Notes under the pieces: model-generated
Told to the model about the DNA's origin: nothing
Seen by the model: the letters and a program-made list of their open reading frames with translations, nothing else
Databases searched by the model: none
Made by a program: the position numbers and the translations under genes
From: Symsagittifera roscoffensis
Lineage: Eukaryota > Xenacoelomorpha > Acoela > Convolutidae
Reading direction: 5' to 3'
Assembly: GCF_963678635.1 (NCBI RefSeq)
Contig: NC_087070.1
Coordinates: 45,179,467 to 45,243,466 of the forward strand
DNA: 64,000 nucleotides
In this document: one piece after another, positions 22,761 through 35,200 of the stretch
Layout: each line of letters opens with the position of its first letter
Numbering within the stretch: the stretch's first letter is position 1

Positions 22761-24671
22761 ATAGGGTTTGTTCAGAAATTATTTTTAATCATTTCTATTC
22801 ATCGGACAAAACATAATCGAAGAATCGTGGAATTGTCAAAACATTCAAACAGACCCAATTTTGCATAGCATAAAAGATCTAAATTTTGTGATTACAATTA
22901 TGTCATAAAAGTTTTTGGTTTTTGTAAATTCATTTTTTATATTTGTTGTTTACTCATGAAGACGCCACTCGATAGGCAGCTAACAGGCCTTTCAAGTTTT
23001 TTTTTCCAAGATGGATTTTTTTATTGCAATGAGTTATCTAACTTTTTTGTTGTTATAGTACCGCTTGCTCGTTTGTAACTGCACGCATTTTAATATTTTT
23101 AATGTCTATTTGTTTTCACAGTGATCTGTTTTCAGCAGAAAGACTTAAGTCTTGAGAAAAATTTATTTCCCTATGAAAATCTGAAATCTGATATTGTTGA
23201 ATGATGTCAACTTTCACAATAACGTGTTTCTAAATAGGTTTTGGGGTTTTCTATAAAAATTAGAAATCCCAAAACATTTTTTATAGGATGTTCAGATGTC
23301 ACTCAAAGGAGAAGCTTTTTTCTGTTCGTTACAAAAGATCTAGGCTGCTAAGTATTTTAAGCAAAAAAAACATATTTCCTGAAAAAATGGAAAGCAAAAA
23401 TGGAAAAATTTAATTATAATTTTATGCTTTCCTTGAAAAATAAATACATATTATCAAAACACTCTAGGTTGATTTCATTTTTGAGAGCTAGTTTCTGGGG
23501 TATAAAATTTCAAAGTTCTCAGAATTCGCATCGGGATAAAATGAAAAATTATAGATGTTGAAAACAAAATATTGCGTTTGATATGTTCGAGGGTAAACAT
23601 CAAGTGGGCTCAAACTTGCTGTTAATAAGCTCTATGAGCATAAATAATTCACTTTTCGTTGTTTTCTCGATTTTGATAAATTTTTTAATTGAGAATTGTT
23701 TTCCTGAGAGACGGAGCTATCCACAAAAATTGTGTACTAAATTTTCTTCTCTCTTAAGTACTAGTCAAAACTCCTAGTGATGTCTTTGAACTAAAAAACC
23801 AATTTTGAAAGCAATCAACAATTTGCTGCTTTTTGTTTGGCGCCAAAACAATTGATGAGTAATTGCAATAACTGATTGGTTATAACGTACACTTACAATT
23901 AATTAATTATCATACTAAATAATGATTGGTCGAGCAATAATGAGCAGTGAGTTGTTCGGATCCCTGGTTATAGAAAAAAACGTATACCTTACAGAAGAGG
24001 CTTCAACAGAAAAAAAATGAGACACTGCAACCAGGAAAAAACTTCCCAAGAGGAGTGAAAAAAACTATCTGAATTTTAAAAAAACGAGCAGTTCATAATT
24101 GAAACGAAAATCATTTTAGTTGTTGAGTTTATAATCCCAATAGAAAATTTGAAATAAATTCGCCATACAGATGTGCTGAAAAATTAATCGGCGGGTGAAA
24201 ACTAACAGCTTCAAACAATTAATTAAATGTAACAATTTGCAATTATTGTTCTGACCATTTGAAAATGTGGAGGAATTTTGTATTTGGGTGTGTTTCAATT
24301 TTTTTCTTTTTGTTTTCCTTGCAAAATCAGGTACCTCAAATAGTCATCGGAATGGAACTAGTGATCTATCATATTAAAGCCTTTCTACTCGCAGCTCAAA
24401 CGAAACTAAAGAACTTCGAAAAAACTTTCTCAGTGTCGGGAATAATAGGTTTGAAATTGTAGATTTTTGGTCTAAATTAGAGCTAACAAGGTGAGCGTGC
24501 AGGCTTACAGTAGCCTAATTGAGCTTAAATTAAGCCTTGAAAACTTAATTTTACTCGACTAAAATTAGATTTTCAAGACTATTGTCGGAACATTCTGTGC
24601 TAATGGCACAATAACCGGCTATCCATGTTCAGTTTTTGGCTCTGTAATTACTCTGAAAATAAAATCTTCAG
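22761..24671. other. Gene-free stretch
   Basis: AT-rich. A minus-strand copy of a ~50-bp dispersed motif lies at about 24578-24640. No exon is supported. Confidence 0.55.
24578..24640 (-). repeat. Dispersed motif F1, copy 1
   Basis: On the minus strand it reads AGCCGGTTATTGTGCCATTA followed by GCACAGAATGTTCCGAC. It matches plus-strand copies at about 34703 and 37275. Element limits unknown. Confidence 0.65.
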
Positions 24672-25813
24672 CAGGGGCGAATTCAAGGGGTTTGAGATTT
24701 CCACCTCAAGGGTTCGACCCTTACAATACCCAAGGTTTCCCTTCATGGTTAATATTTTAAAACCCTAATTTATTTCGACAATCCTTAGATTTTTCTAAAA
24801 CTACCTTTAGTGTATAGAACGTATAGAACTTTTGAAGGGGGAGCGCGCGCCAAAAAACTTTCAAAACTTTCCATAAACCCCAAAACCTAACTTTTTGCCA
24901 CTTTTTGTTCTAAGAAATTTTATCTTTGAATGGCACTCAAAAAATCAATTTGCTCAAGCTAAAAAAATGAAGTATTTAAAAAATCTTTTTCAGTTTTTGG
25001 AAAAAGCTGCATCTCTAAATTTTGCTAATTGATGCATCATTGAATTAACTTTTTCGAGAAGCTTTGTAAGTTCCCAAAACTTACATTTTTCTCGTACATT
25101 TTTCAGTTTTTTTTAGTTTTTTCAAGACTATTTCTCGCCATAGTTAAAAGAATTTTCAGAGCCACTTCTCCAAATTATTCAACAATAAAATTTTTAAAAA
25201 AAGACTGAATACTCAATTATTCAGTTTCATTCGAATTTTGATAGTTGTAGTGATTAAATATAACTTGTCTTTCACCGTTGCATTGTTTTCCCAATTCATG
25301 ATGCCGAAGCTGGTTTGTGGATATTTCCGTAGATAAGTTGAGAATTTCAAAACTAGCAACATATTTCAAAAAATCAAAGTGATTGGCAAAAAGTAAACCT
25401 TTTCATTTCGAAAAATTTCTGATTGTTCTTTTAAGTAAAGGGCGATCAAAAAAGTGTTAGCTGAAAGAAGTACAAGAAATACAAAGAGAGAGGTTATAAA
25501 AGATAAGAGAACCATCGCCTAGAAACAAATTGAAGATTGAGTCTATATTAGATCTAATCTGAAAAAAAAGTATATTAATTTACAACCTATCTTTTTTTAT
25601 ATATATATTTTAAAATTATGACTGAAGAAGCTCTCCCAAATTACAAAAAAAGCCGAATTTTGACTAAATTTTGTTCACCGCGCGCCACTAGTGCCTTTAA
25701 AAAAACTTAGGGTCAGTCAGCAAAAAATAGTTGCCCTTACATAGTACCAAAATGGGGACCGTTAGGGTGTCAGGGGGTCAAGTTCCTGAGCCCCCCCCCC
25801 CAATCCGCAACTG
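24672..25813. mobile_element. Possible hAT-like MITE, second family member
   Basis: The left end CAGGGGCGAATTCAAGGGG and the inverse of the right end CAGTTGCGGATTGGGGGGG agree at most positions. The right part (about 25690-25765) resembles 470-545. No convincing 8-bp target duplication was found. It contains an 11-C run at 25791-25801. Confidence 0.35.
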
Positions 25814-26027
25814 ATAACACTACTAAGAATTAACCAATTGATAAGCAGACAACTTCTCAGTCGCAGCGCAGCCTAAAAAGAAACTCCCAAAAGTCTGATG
25901 TAACAGAAACAAGTAAAAAAAAACAATTAACTTCAAGAATTCTAACATATTTATGTACTAAATCAATTATCTTGAGAGAACACCATTTCTTAATCGACTT
26001 TTTTTTATAAGGCAGAACAAAATTTTT

Positions 26028-26033
26028 TTTATT
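26028..26033 (-). promoter_or_regulatory. AATAAA polyadenylation signal overlapping the stop codon
   Basis: On the minus strand the TPR gene ends TGAATAAAA: the hexamer AATAAA shares its first A with the TGA stop (26033-26035). No other AATAAA was seen just downstream, so this is the likely signal and implies a very short 3' UTR. Its use is inferred. Confidence 0.55.
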
Positions 26034-26265
26034 CAGTCCCCTCTTAGCTCGGTTACTCTGAGAAATGTCCTTTTAGCTCTATTGAACTCTCCCCTCTCCT
26101 GGTAGAGTAGTCCCAAGTCTTCCAGCACTGCAATTGTCTTCTGATCGTTTCTCTGGTACTGAAATGACTGGATCAGAGCCTTGTAGATGTTATGGGCGTC
26201 TTCGTACATTCCGTAGCTGTGCAGTGCTTTCGCTAGGCTGTGTTGCGACTCCAGACTCACTGAAT
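26033..26265 (-). CDS. TPR gene exon 10 (last)
   Basis: It opens after TTTGTTAG with DSVSLESQHSLAKALHSYG and carries the last two TPR helix pairs (residues ~904-980), including VLEDLGLLYQERGEFNRAKR, ending LRGD-stop. Confidence 0.85.
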
Positions 26266-29200
26266 CTAACAAATTAGACAGAAAACATCATAGTTCACAT
26301 TAACAGTATAGAAGATCTACTTTTGAAATAATAGTGGTTTTCAGAGGGGTCCTTGATAAGCTTTTTTGGAGCTGCGAGAAGAAATTTGCGGTCATATTAA
26401 GCTTTCCGCACCGAGCGCTCATGGATCATAGTCGATTATATTGCCATTTTATCGTCAGTATCTAAGAAATTACAAAAAAGGATTATATTCCATTAAAAAT
26501 GGATTATCCTGATATTTCATGCCAATGTAATCCATTACAGTGATTATGATCGATTATAATGGATTGTTTAAAAAGTTATTGATGAAACTTTTATTTTTGT
26601 TTTATATTTTTTTCATTTTCTGTTTTGTGTAGTTGGTGCACAAATTGCGTTTCAAAATTTCGCACATTTCACTTTTATATTTTATAAAGATTTTACATAT
26701 TTACAATTTTCCTACTTTTTTAGTTCTTAATTCATGGCAGTTAAACACTTTATTTAATTTTTAAACAAAATTACCATTCGCCCAACACCCCTCACGTTCA
26801 AGTAAAATTTGGGGGAGTGAGGGTGGAAAAGTGGGGGGAAGGGTTGAGAGTGTGATCGGTTAACTGGGGAGGGGAATTTAAAAAAAATAATTGTTGAGGG
26901 GAAGGGGGTAAACTGGTGGGAGAGGGGTGGGGATCGGTTCGATAAACTGCGGGCGGGGGTCACCTTTTATGTTTGTAATAACTGGTGACATGGCTTAAAA
27001 TTTTTCTTGCAAAATTCGCCAATTTTCTGCAAAATAATCAAACTTAGTTCTACAAGCTTTTATAAATTCCAACTAAAACTTCGAAAAAACTTTTAAAAAC
27101 TCATTAGGCTTAACATTTTTATATTTTTTCTACTTTTTCAATTCTCAGTGAATGACAGTTTAACATTTTATTTACGTATTTTTACCAAAACTCCCATCAC
27201 GTTCAAGTAAACTAGGGGGGGGGGGGGGGTTAGTGGGCTGGTAAACTGGGGGTTGGCCTGGGATTGGTAAACTGGGGGTTGGCATCGGTAATGTGCGCGG
27301 TGGTTCCCTGTTTTGCTTGTGTTTACTGTAAATGACATGGCATAGCGTATCTTTTTAAATTTGCCCAATTTCGGCAAAATAATAATCATAATAATAATTG
27401 TAGTTCCTGCGAATCGCAGAGGAGCTATCAGTAGGCCTTAACAATCCATTTGTATTATCTCCCCACATTCCAGACTGTTATTTTGCTGAGCGAAGCTGAT
27501 TTTTTGCGACTCAAGGCCGTTTTTTTTGCGACTAGAACTTTTACGTGGTACCACTATTGCAGCCAAATTTGGTCAGGTTGTGGTAGACCTGAAGCTGGAG
27601 GTCAATTGAGAGCTTGTCCTCACACACTATCATTGCCATTGGCATGGGATCGAATACACGATCTGACGATTTCAAATTGAACGCCTTACCACTCTGCTAA
27701 GTGCCTCGTTCTTCTAACAAAAATTTTCGAATTTCTTCTAACAAATTGGACTATCATCGATTATAATGGAATATAAAAAATAATAATAAAAAATAATATA
27801 TTAATTCCATGGGCGCTGGGTGCGAATTATTTAAAACTGCAAATGAAATGTCTTGTTACCATTACCCTTACGATAAATGGTAATGAATATCTATCCTTAT
27901 ATGAACTACTCAACCCTCCTTGCAGCAATGTGTGTAGAGGTTCTCAAAAACTTTTAAATTTTTCAAAAAAGTTCAAGACGTTGTTCAAAAAACAAATTCT
28001 ATGGAATTTTTCGATCAAATTGATTGCGACTTTCAGCGCCAAATTGTGGTAACGTTAACTATGCCAGTATTTGAAATGTGTCGCGTTTTTTGGCCTAAAA
28101 ATTCGCGGTCTTCACAACTCGACAGAAGTGACTCAGTCTGGATTGTGGAGATATTATACAAACGAATTATGTTTAGACAGGCCTGAGAGCCTTTCATAGA
28201 CCCTCTGCTAATTACAGAAACCTCAATTTATCTTACCCGTGGGTTGAAAGTTGACTCCAAAAGTGTTTGTGGCCTGTTCGTAGAAAGAAATGGCCTCTCT
28301 GAAGTCACATCTAAACAGGTGCGTGTCTCCTATCTTCTTCAACACCTGTCCAATCAAACCCTCTGTATCTGCCTCCACTGACAGCTGAGATCTTCTGGCT
28401 TCAAGACTCTGCATAAGAGTAGAGTTTTAGTCAATTACAATAATTGTCTAATAAAAACATCAGTAGGAAGAGACAATTTTGAATTAGTAGGATGGCAATT
28501 TCCAATCTACCCACCAACTGAGTATTTATTTTAAGACCATTTATCCACGAGGTTAAAGACCAACATACGAGCTGTACCGCTGTTGTTCCCCTGCATGCAT
28601 GTTTTGGTTATTTTTCTTGGCTGGGTAAAATTGCCCCACCATCAAGCAGCGAACACGGATTATGGTGGGCCTCGAACATCCGACCATTCGAATAAGAGAC
28701 GGAGACGTAACCACTTCACCACCGCTCCCAACAGATCTATATACAGCGAGTATACCTACAGATCTTTTCCAGGCTTTTCTGATTACCTTGTGAAAGAACT
28801 CTAGCGCCTTCATTCCGTGTCCGTTTGCAAGGTGACAGTCTCCTATGTTTAAGAACACCTCCCCATTTCGCAGATCAGACTGTCCAAAGTAGAACTCCCT
28901 CGTCTTCTGAGCCCTGTGAAGGAACTTCATCGCCTCGCTGTTGTCGCCCCGCTTGTGGTAAGAGCGACCTAACACAACACAATTAACAATGCACTATGAC
29001 TAATTTACTCGTTAAAAAATTATTTGAATTTTTGAAACAAATTTTCATATACGGACTGTGCCAAAAATGATGTATTATGAAAAAAGTCCCAGCAGAGCAA
29101 AGAGAATCACACGTCAAATCCATGAAAAGATTTTTTTCGTGAACAGTCTGCTAAAAGCCATATTGCCCGCAATTTGTCATTAACAATAATTACCAATGTT

Positions 29201-32200
29201 ATTTTGACAGAAGGCAACATCTGGATGATCTGTTCCATGGTTAACCGTCTCCACGCGCAGCGCCTGCAATGTTAAATCACTCAGCTGGTATACAGTTTAT
29301 CATTTATTTATAACTATATTTCTGGCCCTCCCTCGTGAATACTTTCCCGTAATTTATTTAAACTTGACTCAATTATATATATTTTTATCAGCCAAGAGAA
29401 AAATTGGGCAATCGCGCTATCAGAATAAACTTTGGCTTGTGATTTTTGTTACTAGTGGTTTTTATTCCAACAGAAACCCATGTTACATCATAAAAAATTG
29501 GCATTTCTTTTCGACCGAGTGGAATGAAAGAATTGGTTGATTTCTGTTCAACTGTTTGTACTCTAAACTACTCTTTCAAAAACTGCGGATCTTGAAAAAA
29601 TAAAGCTCCTTCAACTTTCTCGGTTACCTTGAAGTAACTCTCCGTCGCTTCGGCTAATTGCCCGTTCTTCTCATACAAATCTCCCAACTCTGAATAGAGG
29701 GGACTGAACAACCTATTGTCTTCAGAGTGGCTTTTCCTCTTCGTTTCAATGAGGTCCAGAAGGAGTCCGATGGCCCTGTCTTTGTCGTCTAGTTCCTTCC
29801 GCCAATCACAGTGCTCTCTGATGCAGTCGTAATTCTTCTCGTCAAGGTTGCCGTTTATGAACACTCGGATTTTCACGCCCACCTGAAACTCGGGTTGAAA
29901 TAACCTCAATTCCCTGAAACTATGACATAATTTGAAACATATTCCCTGAAACATAGAGCAAAAATTTCAGAAAACAACAAAGCAAACCAGGGAAATTGGA
30001 GGGGGTAACATATTTCCCACAGAAAAATGCGCCTCAAACTTTTTGCATTCCGGAACAACTCTTAAAATCACTTTAAAAATCGACTTGAAAAAGATTTCTG
30101 ATTTTTTTTGAAAAAGTTTATTTCTCGCGAAAGTCTCACTCGTTTGTAATATTTCAGTTATATTTCTTGTTTCTTCTGGCTTTTAAAAACAACTTTTGGT
30201 CCAATGCGTCATACTAAGTTGAATTTCATCAATAGAAATATAGACAGAGGCGAATCGGAGCTTCGCGCCTGTTGCGATGCAAGAAAAACATACCATGGCA
30301 AGCTAGACGGCAGAAAATGAGACTAAAGCCGTTAAATCGATTTTTTTTCGGAAAAAATGCCCAAAAATATCACAAATTTGTCTTAACTTGCAAATGTTGT
30401 TTATGACTAAAATATGCCAACTAAATTTACAGCCAGGAATATATATCCCTTATAAATGCCCATTTCAAATTTTAATTTATTTTGCTTTATTCGCTTTAAA
30501 AAGTTGCAATTTGAGAACCCTTTCTATTCTACAGTGCTGATTTAAATTAATCGGACAAAACGCGCTAAGCTTGAAACTTAAAACGCGTTTTTCTCAAATT
30601 GGGTTGAGTTTAGATGAACATTTATCGAGACAAAACTTGCTTAAAATTTTATCAGAATTAATATGGTGTAAATTGTTTTGAGAAATTCGGGCCCAAAATT
30701 TTAACCCAAAAATGAGTCATTTTGGCTTTTCTTAGTTAATCAAAAATTACGCCAAAAACACCCAGTCGGTCACAGACATAATTATACCAATGTGAGCCCC
30801 TTATGTAACCCAACAAAATTTAAGAAGGGTATAATCTCCAAAAACAATTGTAAACCGTTTAAAAATTGTTTTTAAATAAAAAGTTGGTATTTTTTTTGTC
30901 TATCAAACAAAAATAAATGAACTTATACAATGTTTTGGAGAATATACCTTTGTTAAAGTTTGCTGGGCTACGTTAAGGGCTCACTTTGATATAAATATGT
31001 CTGTGATCGACGGGGTATTTTTGATGTAATTTTTGATTAACTAAGAAAAGCCAAAATGACCCATTTTTGGGGTAAAATTTTGGGACTGAATTTCGCAAAA
31101 CAAATTACACCATAACAATTCTGTTAAAATTTTAAGCAAGTTTTGTCATCATAAGTGTTCACCTAAACTCAACCCAATTTGAGAAAAAAGCGTTTTTATT
31201 TTCAAGTTTAACGCGTTTTGTCCGGTTAATTTATTTCAGCACTGTACAGTGCTGATTTAAATTATCCGGACGAAACGAACAAAACTTGAATTTTCAAACT
31301 CGTTTTTCTCAAATTGGGTTAAGATAAGACAAAAAGTGAAGAGAACAAAAGTTGCTTAGAATTTCACAAGAATTAATATAGTGCCATTTTTTCTCCGAAA
31401 TTCTCAACAAAAATTTTTACCCCAAAAATGGGTCATTTTGGCTTTTTTCAATTAATCAAGAATTACGCTGAAACTACTTTGTTAATTGATGAGAAAATTA
31501 TATCACAGGAAGCGTCACACGCAGCTCAACAAAGTGTTAGAAGGGTTAAATCTCCAAAATTTTGCGCAAATTGTTTAAAATTTATTTTTAAACAGAGATT
31601 CTGGGTTTTAAATAGTAAAAATCACATTTATTGACTATCAAGTGAAAATTTTTTTCATTTATACTGGTTTTTGGAGATTTAACCCAGCTAAAAACTTTGT
31701 TGGGCTGTGTTGGAAGCTTCTAGTGATATATATTCTCCATCAATTAACAAAATAGTTTCAGCGTAATTCTTGATTAATTGAAAAAAGTCAAAATGACCCA
31801 TTTTTGGGGTAAAGTTTTTGTTGAGAATTTCGGAGAAAAAATGGCACCATATTAATTCTGGTAAAATTCCAAGCAATTTTTGTCTTCTTCACTTTTTGTC
31901 TAATCTTAACCCAATTTGAGAAAAACGCGTTTGAAAATTCAAGTTTTGTTCGTTTCGTCCGGATAATTTAAATCAGCACTGTATTCGCACGCTAAATAAA
32001 ATCTCAATTACCGAACCTCGTGAATGAAGAGAGCCTCCATCTTTACATCTAGACTCCACTTGGCCCTAGCCAACTGCATCAACCAATCAGAATCGTCCAA
32101 TGTCACTTCCGGCTGAGGCCTCGCGGCGTGATCGAGTTCTGTTTTCACAATGACAAAACCATTTTAAATTCCAAACCATACTTCTAAGACAAGATAAGAT

Positions 32201-35200
32201 AAAATAAACAATGGTAAAAGGAAACCAGTATAACCAAACGATAGTCCGGCTGGCTTTTCTTTATATTTCATGCGCCGACAAAAGGACTATGTTTTTTGCT
32301 ATAGATATGAATTTATTCTGTATCCTAAAAATTTACGTGTAATGTTATTATGATGTGAACAAAAATGAACAATAATTTTGAGGGAAAGGACAAAAATTAA
32401 ACTAATATATAAATATCTTTACTTCGATTAAACTTTTGATATCATATTTGCCAGGGTAGTTCAAAGTAACAAAGTTTCCATAAAACGATCAAAATCTCAC
32501 ATAATATTGGTTTTTCCGAAAACGAAACCAATTTTCTACAAAAACTGGAGCGTAACCACTTACGCTGGGAAGATTCCCACTACCTACTTTTTCGATTGAA
32601 CCCTTAATTCAAGATATAAGAGGGTAGTTTATTAGAAAAATGGTGAAAAAGTTTAAAAAATGGACAAACTGTCAAAGAATGGTCTTTTTTGAGACCACAT
32701 ATATTTCTATTAAAAACAGAAAGTACCGGAAAAAAGAGATCCCCACTACCTGTTTGTGACATTGAAATCTGAATCTCAGATTTGGTACGGTAGTCTTTGA
32801 GAAACAAGAACAAACATAAAAGAAAATGAGTCAAACCTTCCCGTTGATTGGTGCCAATTGTTTGAAAATCAGTGAAGAAGAAGTCGAAAAAAACTAAAAC
32901 TTCAGTGAAACGCGGAAAAATTTGCTAAAGCGTCTCAAAAAATCATGAAAATAAAAATAAAAACGATTTTATAAAACCTGATTTTCTGGAACAAGAATTT
33001 TTTGCCCTCGAAACTACGCAAAAGAAAACTATTACGCAATAAAACATAAGCTGGAACCGTTCAATCAAAAAAAAACATTGAAAAAAAAATAAAAATCAGA
33101 CTTGGAAAACCGACAATTTACGAACTTTCAATTTTCGTTCAAAATTCTATAATCACAATAAAATCCATGCTGTGAAAAATAAGCGGTAAACAAACAGAAA
33201 CAGAGATTATGAATTCTATTTAAAAAAAAACGGAAATTGAACCGACGGAAACTAGGGCCGAAAACCACAAGCCCGAAAAAAATAAAATTCAACATTATTT
33301 TCGAGAAAATTATTTGAGAAACACTTAACCCCGGAAACGGACTACACCTATTTACTACCTAAACAAAGGTAGTTTTTTTTTGAATTTTCATGAAATTGAG
33401 CATGTAATGAAATTTTCCATTCCTACAAAATTGACCATTCTGTGGACAAAGTTAAGTTATTTACGGGGAAAAAGTCTAATACCTGATTGGAATGTTCCAC
33501 GTTTCGCCCCCCACACATTTAGCCCCTCGCACGTTTCGCACTTAATAATTTCACACATTTCTTCCTCGCACGTTTCGCCCCTAACTTATTACACAGTTAA
33601 TTAACCGCCGCTTTCTTAATGTACATTTTAGGGGCGAAATGTGCCAGTAATTTATGAGGGGCGAAACGTGTGAGGGGCGAATTGTGTGGTTGCTAAACCC
33701 TTGCTTATCGCAAAGCTAAGCAAAAACTCAACTTATTACCTGTTTTAAACATTTGCCATCTTCGCTTGTCGCAGCATTTGAACAAAAAGTTGAGCAGTTC
33801 ATCTTGCACTGATTTTAAATCCTCTTCATTTTTTGCGTTCTCGTTTTCACTTTCTTCGTCTGCTTGCTCAATTATTTGATCGATTTTGGCGCCCAATTCT
33901 TGCAGCGAATAAAACGAAGTTTGAAAGAAAGAGTAGAACTGGTTCGATTCAAATTTCTCGGAAACTTGTGGGATTTGAACTAATTCTAAAATTGGAAAGT
34001 TGTCCATCGAGAGTCCGAAATCGGAAGAGTATCCGGATATTCGAGACGCACCTCGGCTGATTTCTCTGCTGGGGTTGCAAATAATGGCCAGAATGTTTAT
34101 GAGTTCCATGTTGGCTACAATCTCATCAATTTTCTCCAAATTCACAATTAGGAAAACTCGCTTGAACTTTGGAATGAAACTTTTCCACGATTTCACAGAG
34201 TAATTTGAAGCTGCGGACATGTTGTGTGACCTTGAAGTGTTTGGAGTGTCTGATCGGCTTTGATCACGAGAATTGTCACCTGATAAAACTTCTTGCAATT
34301 TTTGTGCATCTTGGTTCCCATTGAGTGCAATTTCAGTTTCTTCGTTTAATTTATCAACTGTTATTGAATCCCTAGTTTTATTAATTTCTTTACCGGCTAC
34401 TGATTGAGTTTCAGATTCACTTTCTTCAATTACAGTCAGTAGCTTGTTCTCTTCGACATCGTTATTGGCTGCGCTACCCAAATCCGAGTCGTTTCGGGCT
34501 TCTAAATTTTCTTCTGTTTCTGGAGATTTAAAATCAGATTTTTCGATCTCTTTACTTGGAGTGTGATCTGTTAGGTCGCCGATTCCACCCCAACTGAGCT
34601 CTCCTATCATAGAAGGATCAACAGCTTGCGAGTTTCCGTTCGGCTCAGCACCTGTAACAAAAAAAAATCAATTATTTTCATCAAAATGTACAGAAAAACA
34701 AGGACAGCCGGTTGCTGTCCAAACAGCACAGAATGTTCCGACCACACTGATTGAAGAAAAATTCAAAGTAAAACTTTTTTTTCTGTTTATATCCATTTTT
34801 TTTAAATTTTAGAATCCAAAAACTTCAGTCTCCATTCAAGTTAGAAGGTCAGCTTCTAATCAAATTCGTGCCAGCCTTTCTGTAACTTAGTCTTAAAAAC
34901 GAAAAAAATCTAATCAATTTTTCTCGAACTTTCTAAGGCGTATATCTAGTCAACTTGTGACATTTTATAAGAATCGGAATCACGATTGAAAGGGCTTTAA
35001 TAAGACCACACATGACCCCCAACGAATTTGAGTCGGAACAAAAAAATCGGTTTCCAATCCAAGATATTTAAAGCTTTTTAACAAATGAGCACCGCATTTG
35101 AATCACTCAACCAAATTTATTAACTTTTTTTTGGAAAAATAGAACTTTAGGTGAAAACAGAGCATTCAGAATGGAACTATTCAAACTTGAGATAGAGTAT

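Larger units (their letters stand above)
26407..27824. mobile_element. ~1.4 kb MITE with CGCACC TIRs in intron 9, carrying a SINE
   Basis: The ends CGCACCGAGCGCTCATGGA and, inverted, CGCACCCAGCGCCCATGGA match at 17 of 19. No target duplication is clear. Both edges contain AATCGATTATAATGGA-type palindromes like those of the 7197-8021 element, although the termini differ. Inside, a ~420-bp segment with a G-rich core is tandemly duplicated (about 26690-27020 and 27115-27380). A SINE has inserted at 27380-27709. Without the SINE the element is ~1.09 kb. It occupies most of intron 9 of the TPR gene. Confidence 0.7.

Noticed and set aside
31428-31876. Mirror-image open frames on both strands of foldback MITE 2
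   Set aside because: They are the two arms of one palindrome read in opposite directions, not genes.
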